A DNA stretch of 63,638 bases from positions 1 to 63,638 of the IMG/VR virus record IMGVR_UViG_3300042884_000572; one strand, written 5' to 3'. A program made the translations under genes and the position numbers. Below are positions 45,089 to 51,554 of the stretch, piece by piece. Position 1 is the stretch's first letter. The number at the start of each line of letters is the position of its first letter. The notes beneath the pieces were generated by a model, which worked only from the letters and a program-made list of their open reading frames with translations, was not told the DNA's origin and made no database searches. This stretch comes from a virus.

Positions 45089-45595
45089 ATGGAATTTTTC
45101 ATTAAGAAAGGTGCGACCCTTCCTGTTTTAAAAATCAACGTTATTAAAGACGGTAGATCTGACTATGATAGAACTATGCGGTATTTAGAAGAGACCGACA
45201 TATTTTTTTCTATGGTCGATACTGAAACAGGTATACCAAAGTTTACATCAAGACCTGCGGGTGTGATGAAAAAAGAACAATTAAATACAAACCTTCAAAC
45301 GGAGTATTATGTTTATTATCAATTCACACCTAACGACACAAAAAAAGTTGCAAGATACAAAGGTCAATTTCTTTTTAGAAATGAAACAGGTTATTTAATA
45401 CTTCCTTTAAATCAAGAAATATATGTAAATGTTACTGATAGTTTTATAATAAATGATTTTGAATATCAAAGTTGTTATGTTGTAGATTTTCCTTGTTGTA
45501 AATCACAACCTGTTCCACCACCAATTCCTCCAATACCAACAACCACAACATCAACCATACCAACAACCACAACATCAACCATAACCGGTTTATAA
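45089..45595 (+). CDS. BppU-like baseplate protein with Thr-rich tail (paralogue 1)
   Basis: 168 residues. Residues 1-140 are a beta domain (MEFFIKKGATLPVLKINVIK; YYVYYQFTPNDTKKVARYKG; LILPLNQEIYVNVTDSFIIN) resembling the N-terminal module of phage baseplate upper proteins (BppU / DUF2479), which anchor fibres to the baseplate. A conserved CC precedes the tail. The tail is PPP then short TTTTSTIPTTTTSTI poly-Thr. It is a clear paralogue of the next gene, sharing the order of motifs and the CC position. Poly-Thr is a likely O-glycan site. Confidence 0.65.
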   Translation: MEFFIKKGATLPVLKINVIKDGRSDYDRTMRYLEETDIFFSMVDTETGIPKFTSRPAGVMKKEQLNTNLQTEYYVYYQFTPNDTKKVARYKGQFLFRNETGYLILPLNQEIYVNVTDSFIINDFEYQSCYVVDFPCCKSQPVPPPIPPIPTTTTSTIPTTTTSTITGL

Positions 45596-45615
45596 TACTA
45601 AATGGTCTTTTGTTG

Positions 45616-45623
45616 TATTTATA
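45616..45623 (+). promoter_or_regulatory. candidate promoter box before 45636
   Basis: TGTATTTATAGAAAAAG, 12 bases from the ATG at 45636. Confidence 0.5.
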
Positions 45624-45635
45624 GAAAAAGATTAA

Positions 45636-46439
45636 ATGGAATTTACTATAGGTCAAAACTCTACGCTCCCTCTTTTAAAATTACAGGTTGTAAAGGATGG
45701 GATCAGTGATTACGAGTCCATGATGAATTTTATTGAAACTTCGTCGATATTTTTTTCGATGACAAACATTGAAACTGGTGTTTTAAAAATAAATGCTAAG
45801 GCGGCAAGTTTTGTTGAAAAGTTAGAGTTAAACCCAAATGCTAGTCCTGAGTATTACGTTTATTATAAATTCACACCTCAAGATACAAACAAAGTTGGAA
45901 GATATGAAGGTCAGTTTGTTTTCATAAATGAAACAGGAACATTAGTATTGCCAATTAGAGAAAAGTTATATATTAATATAACTGAAAGTTATATGTCAAA
46001 TGATTTGGTATATAATAATTGTTATGTTTTGGATTATAGATGTTGTGTAACACCTTTTCCAACAAACACACCAAGTCAAACTCCATATCCTATTTTGAGT
46101 ATGACTCCCACTCAAACGCCTACTCAAACACCTACACCAACAGTAACACCTACAAACACATTTACACCAACAGTAACACCTACAAACACATCCACACCTA
46201 CTCAAACATTAACACCAACGGTAACACCAACAAATACATTTACGCCCACCCAAACGGTAACACCAACAAATACTCAAACAGTAACACCAACAAATACTCA
46301 AACAGTAACACCAACTCAAACACCTACCCCAACTCCAACACCAACTCAAACACCAGCGGTCGTTGTGTTAATCAATCCAATAATAACCGAAAATGATGAA
46401 TATATTATCGTTGGTAATAATGAATATTTAAAATTTTAA
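45636..46439 (+). CDS. BppU-like baseplate protein with Thr-Pro tail (paralogue 2)
   Basis: 267 residues. The first 140 residues align by eye with 45089-45595 ([60 protein letters not shown]; then CC). The tail is much longer, about 90 residues of TPTQTP / TPTNTFTP repeats, then a short hydrophobic end ([20 protein letters not shown]) that could be a docking peptide. The tandem pair suggests duplication followed by expansion of the Thr-rich arm. Confidence 0.65.
   Translation: MEFTIGQNSTLPLLKLQVVKDGISDYESMMNFIETSSIFFSMTNIETGVLKINAKAASFVEKLELNPNASPEYYVYYKFTPQDTNKVGRYEGQFVFINETGTLVLPIREKLYINITESYMSNDLVYNNCYVLDYRCCVTPFPTNTPSQTPYPILSMTPTQTPTQTPTPTVTPTNTFTPTVTPTNTSTPTQTLTPTVTPTNTFTPTQTVTPTNTQTVTPTNTQTVTPTQTPTPTPTPTQTPAVVVLINPIITENDEYIIVGNNEYLKF
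46104..46353 (+). repeat. Thr-Pro/Gln/Asn repeat arm (coding)
   Basis: Degenerate repeat encoding TPTxTxTPT units, with an 18-base unit around ACAGTAACACCAACAAATAC recurring several times. Confidence 0.85.
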
Positions 46440-46442
46440 AAC

Positions 46443-46450
46443 TATTTATA
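46443..46450 (+). promoter_or_regulatory. candidate promoter box before 46463
   Basis: ACTATTTATAAAATAAAA, 12 bases from the ATG at 46463. Confidence 0.5.
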
Positions 46451-46462
46451 AAATAAAAAACT

Positions 46463-48319
46463 ATGGCACTAACAGGTAAAACAATTGGAGAATTAGAATA
46501 TCTACAATTCCCGACAAATGATACTTTAATTCCAGTACAATATATTGGAGATACTTATCACATTACATTTTCTTCGATAACATATAACGAAGGGACATAC
46601 GCACAGTTTGTTGCGGAAGCAGGAGCCGGTGTTCTTACACCAGGTAGATTTTATTTGATGACCGATTATCAGGCGATTTATGACCAACCTAACTACGATA
46701 ATTTTAAACAACCTATTTTTACTGGTAACAGTATGACAGGTATTACTGAACCATTATTATTACTTGCAATATCAGAAACGCAGTTTTCACCTACGGTATA
46801 TTCAACATTATATCCTCAAGATCAAATAACGTATGATATAACTTGGAATACGACTGAAATCTCAAGCACACCAGCAAAAGGTAGAATTACAGAAAGAATT
46901 GACATATACAACAACAGAACAGACTACGATCACAGAAATATTTTATTTAAAAGATATCGTGGGTATTCATACAATCAAAATAACCCACTGAGTGGTCTTG
47001 TAGGAATAAGTGGTATAACAGGAAATACTGGTGTATTATATGGAAACACAGGAACAACATTTAATTCAAACTTATTTGTGGGAGACTATATTGCGGTGAG
47101 AAATTTAAATCCATATCTTTTTGAAGTTATTTCAGTTGATAGTGATTCTCTTGCCACTATATCAGGTGTAACTATAAGTGAAACTATTGATTCTTCTTAC
47201 TATACCGCATTTGATGACGGTATAATGAGTTATTACCAAGCAAATGTAAGACAAGATTTAGTTTATGAATACACAACATTTGGTGATGCCATTGATGATA
47301 ATGGTGCTGTAAATAATTATGTTGGTAATTACTCAAATCTTTATTTATACGAAGGGGTTGGAAACTTTTTATTGGCAAATAATGTATTTTTAGTAGGTGC
47401 TTACAGAAACAACACTATTGGTGACGGATCTCGTAATAATACATTTAACGATGATTGTTATGATAACCAAATAGGGTCTAATTTTTATAACAACTCCACA
47501 AATGATGATTTTGATAGTAATATAATCGGGGATAATTTCCGTGACAACTTTATTACCGCTAATTTCCAAAGAAACAGAATAGGATATAATTTCTATAATA
47601 ATATTTTAACAGGATTTGATTTTTACAGAAACAATATTGGAAATGATTTTAACGGAAATGTTTGCAACGCTAATGACTTTCAAAATAATGAGATAGGAAA
47701 TCAATTTAACAATAATGAAATTTATAATAATTTTTATAAAAATGACATAGGTAATGGTTATAACGGTAACAATATCTACAGTGATTTTTATGGTAATTTG
47801 ATTGGGAACGGATATAATAATAATACTATTTATACGAGTTTTAGAGATAATGTAATTGGTGATTATTTTGATAATAACACAATTGGTGACAATACAAACA
47901 TCGGAGGATTTTCGTTTTATTTAAATAATATCGGGTATTACTTCCAAAGTAATATTATATTAGGAACCTTTGCCTATAATGAAATAGGTAGTAATTTCCA
48001 AAATAATAATATTGGTGACGGATTTGGGTTTGGGGTTTCTACAAGTCAAGGAAATAAAATAGGAAATTATTTTTACAATAATATAATCGGTGAATATTTT
48101 TATAATAATGTGATTGCCGATGGATTTTATTCTAACACAGTAGTTGATTTTTTCCAATTAAATGATGTAAAATTTTCATTATTTTCTACCGATTTTAGCA
48201 CCGCAACATATGTTTATGGTGACTATAATTGCACTTTATTTAAAAACTCGGTATTATCCCCAAGACTTTCTTATTTTGACGGGTCGGATACTTTGACGGT
48301 TGTTAATGTAACGGATTAG
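46463..48319 (+). CDS. Asn-rich beta-solenoid adhesin
   Basis: 618 residues. The N-terminal 290 residues are a beta-rich head (KTIGELEYLQFPTNDTLIPV; AGVLTPGRFYLMTDYQAIYD; RNILFKRYRGYSYNQNNPLS). From about 300 to 560 there are some two dozen short units of the form N-x-IG-x-x-F-x-x-N-x-I, e.g. NNIGNDFNGN and NVIGDYFDNN. Regular I/F spacing with Asn ladders is the signature of a right-handed parallel beta-solenoid. The C-terminal 50 residues cap it. Probably a fibre or adhesin; an Asn-ladder solenoid could bind glycans, or ice-like or mineral surfaces. No catalytic residues recognised. Confidence 0.75.
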   Translation: MALTGKTIGELEYLQFPTNDTLIPVQYIGDTYHITFSSITYNEGTYAQFVAEAGAGVLTPGRFYLMTDYQAIYDQPNYDNFKQPIFTGNSMTGITEPLLLLAISETQFSPTVYSTLYPQDQITYDITWNTTEISSTPAKGRITERIDIYNNRTDYDHRNILFKRYRGYSYNQNNPLSGLVGISGITGNTGVLYGNTGTTFNSNLFVGDYIAVRNLNPYLFEVISVDSDSLATISGVTISETIDSSYYTAFDDGIMSYYQANVRQDLVYEYTTFGDAIDDNGAVNNYVGNYSNLYLYEGVGNFLLANNVFLVGAYRNNTIGDGSRNNTFNDDCYDNQIGSNFYNNSTNDDFDSNIIGDNFRDNFITANFQRNRIGYNFYNNILTGFDFYRNNIGNDFNGNVCNANDFQNNEIGNQFNNNEIYNNFYKNDIGNGYNGNNIYSDFYGNLIGNGYNNNTIYTSFRDNVIGDYFDNNTIGDNTNIGGFSFYLNNIGYYFQSNIILGTFAYNEIGSNFQNNNIGDGFGFGVSTSQGNKIGNYFYNNIIGEYFYNNVIADGFYSNTVVDFFQLNDVKFSLFSTDFSTATYVYGDYNCTLFKNSVLSPRLSYFDGSDTLTVVNVTD

Positions 48320-48321
48320 AA

Positions 48322-48807
48322 TTATAAAAATTTTTGTCTTAATTCCTTTATTAGATCTTGTTTTTTTACAATTTGTAATTCTTTATTAGAGTTTGTTATT
48401 GTATTTTTTTTTGGTTTGGTTTCTTTTAAAATATCACCCATCATTTCATTTAAAACAGTATCAATTTCTGCGGTGACAGTAACTTCTTTAACAATTTTTG
48501 GTTTTGCCGTAACATTTATTTTATTTTCAGAAACAACTGAAAAATCTGAAGACCAAGGTTCAAATAAAACATCATCAGCAATGACTTCTAATTTCATAAA
48601 TCCTTTTTTTCTTTCCGATAAAAAAGACTTACTTTTTGGAACTATTACTTGAAATGTTCCGTCGTTTTGTATATTTCCATTGAACATATAGGATATGTCG
48701 TCACATTCAATTAATAATCTGGCTTTAGTGTTGGATATGGATGTTCCTTCTAATTTAATTTCACATATGAAATTTGTAGACTTATCTGAATAAAGTTTGT
48801 AAGACAT
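48322..48807 (-). CDS. hypothetical protein
   Basis: 161 residues. The first 95 residues look like a beta-sandwich (FICEIKLEGTSISNTKARLL; MFNGNIQNDGTFQVIVP; FMKLEVIADDVLFEPWSSDF). The rest is a helical basic tail ending ELQIVKKQDLIKELRQKFL. The same plan (beta domain plus charged helix) occurs in some head-assembly proteins, but I do not recognise a family. Convergent with the solenoid gene (two bases between stops) and followed upstream by another small minus gene. Confidence 0.6.
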   Translation of the reverse strand: MSYKLYSDKSTNFICEIKLEGTSISNTKARLLIECDDISYMFNGNIQNDGTFQVIVPKSKSFLSERKKGFMKLEVIADDVLFEPWSSDFSVVSENKINVTAKPKIVKEVTVTAEIDTVLNEMMGDILKETKPKKNTITNSNKELQIVKKQDLIKELRQKFL

Positions 48808-48827
48808 AACTATAATTATTGTTTTTT

Positions 48828-49187
48828 TTATTTTATTATTACTTTTATATTTTTTTTTGGTTGAGTTTCTTCTTTTACGGTTATTGATAGAATTTTTGAA
48901 GTATCTTTTTTTGACAGTAATGTCTCAACGTCTTTTAATTTTATTTTTATCTTTTTACTTTTTGTTTTAGATAATTTTTTTTCAATCACTAACTCGTTTA
49001 AGTTCATTCTAAAAAATAAAGTTATTAAAGTTTGTTTTTCTTCAACCGTCAAGTCCTTTCGTAACCTTTCTTTTCTATAGGGAGATAAACCACCAACGGT
49101 TTCAAATAAACATGCTTCAGCCCAAGTAAATGGGGCTTCAGCCCAAGAGTGACAATTTTTAACCCACGAATAACAAATTTTTGACAT
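48828..49187 (-). CDS. hypothetical protein with Trp heptad at the N-terminus
   Basis: 119 residues. Tryptophans at 8, 15 and 22 lie in a 7-residue repeat (SWVKNCH / SWAEAPF / TWAEACL), produced partly by a duplicated 13-base DNA segment. The middle (YRKERLRKDLTVEEKQTLIT) is basic and helical, and the tail is Lys-rich beta. No family recognised. A minus-strand TATTTATA box lies 19 bases upstream. Possibly a membrane-surface or assembly protein. Confidence 0.55.
   Translation of the reverse strand: MSKICYSWVKNCHSWAEAPFTWAEACLFETVGGLSPYRKERLRKDLTVEEKQTLITLFFRMNLNELVIEKKLSKTKSKKIKIKLKDVETLLSKKDTSKILSITVKEETQPKKNIKVIIK
49114..49147. repeat. 13-base direct repeat, 21 bases apart
   Basis: GCTTCAGCCCAAG occurs at 49114-49126 and 49135-49147, in frame with the Trp heptad of the minus-strand gene. 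Confidence 0.85.
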
Positions 49188-49206
49188 CGAATAATGCTCT
49201 ATAATT

Positions 49207-49214
49207 TATAAATA
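49207..49214 (-). promoter_or_regulatory. divergent promoter box, minus side
   Basis: Minus-strand CATATTTATAAATT, 19 bases from the ATG at 49187. Confidence 0.45.
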
Positions 49215-49216
49215 TG

Positions 49217-49225
49217 TATTTATTA
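49217..49225 (+). promoter_or_regulatory. divergent promoter box, plus side
   Basis: TGTATTTATTAATA, 22 bases from the ATG at 49248, two bases away from the minus-side box. Confidence 0.5.
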
Positions 49226-49247
49226 ATATAATTAAAAAAAGTAACTA

Positions 49248-49661
49248 ATGGATATTAGAAATCAATTAATCAAAAATTCATACAACTATGTCTTACAATC
49301 TGATTTAGTTACAGGTATAGTTTATAGAATTGGAGGTGACGTTCCTGTAAACCCAATATTCCAATCGGGTATAACCGTGGAAGATACATTTGTGGTTGAA
49401 AATATTTCGGCGGTTACAACAAATATAAATATTTATAGTGACATATTACCCGATTCAGATAATACAATCGATTTAGGTAGTGATCTAAAAAGATTTAGGG
49501 ATATAAATACTGTTAGCGGAACGTCTTCATATTGGACCTCCACAGTAAAAGTATCAACACCTGAATTAGATTTAGGTTACGATAATTCAGGTGATTTAAG
49601 AATCATAAATGCCAACAACTCAATAATACAAAATGATATTTTGGTTGGTGGTTTATATTAA
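49248..49661 (+). CDS. short fibre-like protein
   Basis: 137 residues. DSDNTIDLGSDLKRFRDINT and DLGYDNSGDLRIINANN are phage fibre shaft/head elements of the 'D-N-T-I-D-L-G-x2-x2-R-F-x-D-I' kind, seen before trimeric knob domains. The N-terminus LIKNSYNYVLQSDLVTGIVY may attach to the baseplate. Nine bases before the next fibre gene, likely one operon. Confidence 0.65.
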   Translation: MDIRNQLIKNSYNYVLQSDLVTGIVYRIGGDVPVNPIFQSGITVEDTFVVENISAVTTNINIYSDILPDSDNTIDLGSDLKRFRDINTVSGTSSYWTSTVKVSTPELDLGYDNSGDLRIINANNSIIQNDILVGGLY

Positions 49662-49670
49662 AAATTAAAA

Positions 49671-50741
49671 ATGGCAACAAGACAAACAACACACGTTTTA
49701 AAAAATTCAGACATAATTAATAGACCTTTACCAAATAGTCTTTTACCTGGAGAACCAATTGTTAATACCGCAGAAGGAATTATGTATTTTTCGGGTGTTA
49801 CTTCATCAACATCAGGATGGACGCCTGCGGGAACTGGTGTGACCGAACAAACGTTTTTTGAAGTTGGGTCAAACTTATACGATCTAAGATTGAGAAACAA
49901 AATTACATCGTATGAAAATGTTTCAGGATTAGGATTACAAGGAAAAATTTTATCAGGAACTTCTGCTGGTTTTGTTCTTGTTGACTCTACAGAAATTAAT
50001 GGTATTAGTGCTTTCACTTATAACCAATTAAATAACACATTTTCTATTTTTGATTCTAGTGGTGATGAATATTCAGCATCAATTTTACAAGTTTCAGGAT
50101 TAACTGTTGACGGTAATTTATTTGTTACAAACACAAATACCGTAAATAATTTAAATGTTACAGGAAATACAACTGTAGAAGGGTTAACCGGTGATACTGT
50201 TTCATTACCTAATTTAGGGTCAGGTAAAGTAATTTACACATCAACAGGAGGTTTACTAACAACTCAAAATGCATTTGCTTACGACGATAATACTAATACA
50301 TTAAATGTTGATAATATTGAAACTGCGGGAAGTATTGTAATTCAAGGAGATCTTACAGTGTTAGGATCTTCGGTTTCTGCCTTTACAACTAATCTTTTTG
50401 TTGAGGATCCAAATTTAATTTTTAATTATAATCCGACAGGTAGTACGGTTGCAACATCGGTAAATTCAGGTTTACAAATTCAAGATGGTAATGGACTTGT
50501 GTCTGGTAATGTTGATTTGAATATAATTAGAATGGGTAATTTAACGGGATTAACTTCAACAGAAATACCTAACATAAGTGAATATACGGCATTTGTTGGA
50601 TATAATAACCGAGGATGGATTACACAATTAAATGATATTGTAATTCGAAGTAATAGTGTTATTGATAATGGAAATGCTGGTGATATAAATGGTGTAAGAG
50701 TTTTGGCTGAGTTTGATATTTTGGACGGTGGGTCATATTAA
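49671..50741 (+). CDS. fibre protein with attachment module
   Basis: 356 residues. The N-terminal ~50 residues contain LPNSLLPGEPIVNTAEGIMY, a version of the (L-x-x-G-E-x-x-x-N-T-A-x-x-x-x-Y) attachment module also found in the next gene. The body is Thr/Asn/Gly beta shaft (VDGNLFVTNTNTVNNLNVTG, SIVIQGDLTVLGSSVSAFTT), typical of trimeric phage fibres. The C-terminus (IDNGNAGDINGVRVLAEFDI) may be the tip. No peptidase or lyase motif seen. Confidence 0.7.
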   Translation: MATRQTTHVLKNSDIINRPLPNSLLPGEPIVNTAEGIMYFSGVTSSTSGWTPAGTGVTEQTFFEVGSNLYDLRLRNKITSYENVSGLGLQGKILSGTSAGFVLVDSTEINGISAFTYNQLNNTFSIFDSSGDEYSASILQVSGLTVDGNLFVTNTNTVNNLNVTGNTTVEGLTGDTVSLPNLGSGKVIYTSTGGLLTTQNAFAYDDNTNTLNVDNIETAGSIVIQGDLTVLGSSVSAFTTNLFVEDPNLIFNYNPTGSTVATSVNSGLQIQDGNGLVSGNVDLNIIRMGNLTGLTSTEIPNISEYTAFVGYNNRGWITQLNDIVIRSNSVIDNGNAGDINGVRVLAEFDILDGGSY

Positions 50742-50794
50742 ACCATTTATTTTACACAAAGATTATATAATCTTACTTAAAAAAAGTCATATAT

Positions 50795-51457
50795 ATGGCA
50801 AATAGAGAAAATACCCTACTTATAAAGCGTTCTAACGTTTTAGAAAAAATACCCCTTTTATCTAATCTTACTTTGGGTGAGCTGGCGTTAAACACCGCAG
50901 ATGCAAAATTATATTCTTTATATACATCAGGGGCCACAGCACCATCTGAAGTTAGACAAATTGGTTGGGATAGAATTAGTAGAACTGGTGACACTGTTTT
51001 TGGTGACTTTGTTTTTTCAGGTGATGTTATTGTTTCTGAATTTACTGCAAACACAATTAATTTTTCTTCTATCCCAAATGAAAATAATTCTGCAATAGAA
51101 ATTTTGAGTTTAAATTCATTAAACGGTGATGTTGAATATAGGGACGTTAAAACAATTGGTAATAATATAACGGAGGTTGATGCCGACTATAACTTAACTT
51201 TAATTGATAATGTAGTTGGAGTTGATAGTTCAATTTTATCAATTAGACTAACACTTCCAGATTCGGTTAATAGTGGAAAAGTTAGATATACAATTAAAGA
51301 TATAGGTTTAAATGCGTCCGCTAACAACATAATAATTGAAACATCGGGATCTGATGTAATTTTATCTTCTATTTCTATAAATGAAATTAAATTAACGTCT
51401 GATGGTGAAAGTGTTACTTTGGTAAATAGTGAAAACGGACAATGGTGGGTAATTTAG
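50795..51457 (+). CDS. short fibre protein sharing the attachment module
   Basis: 220 residues. The N-terminus has IPLLSNLTLGELALNTADAK followed by LYSLYTSG, the classical G-E-L-A-x-N-T-A-D-x-K-L-Y start of many phage fibre and receptor-binding proteins. The C-terminal part (about 130-220) has IRLTLPDSVNSGKVRYTIKD and NIIIETSG, a small beta domain similar to the region of the giant fibre around VSLPSAVGIKGRLLVIKNNG. Last gene of the fibre set before DNA polymerase. Confidence 0.7.
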   Translation: MANRENTLLIKRSNVLEKIPLLSNLTLGELALNTADAKLYSLYTSGATAPSEVRQIGWDRISRTGDTVFGDFVFSGDVIVSEFTANTINFSSIPNENNSAIEILSLNSLNGDVEYRDVKTIGNNITEVDADYNLTLIDNVVGVDSSILSIRLTLPDSVNSGKVRYTIKDIGLNASANNIIIETSGSDVILSSISINEIKLTSDGESVTLVNSENGQWWVI

Positions 51458-51511
51458 AATAATGATTTGACAATCGTATTTTTATAGAATATATTTATTT
51501 ACGAAGGTAAA

Positions 51512-51529
51512 TGCCGACCTAATTCGGTA
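51512..51529 (+). promoter_or_regulatory. hairpin in the DNA polymerase leader, possible operator
   Basis: TGCCGA / TCGGTA (six pairs including one G-T) around the loop CCTAAT, 25 bases before the polymerase ATG. T4 gp43 binds a hairpin in its own mRNA leader to repress translation, so this could be an analogous site. An alternative AGGT/ACCT pairing overlaps it. A TATTTATT box lies just upstream at 51492-51499. Confidence 0.3.
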
Positions 51530-51554
51530 GCTAATACACCAAAAGTAAATAACT

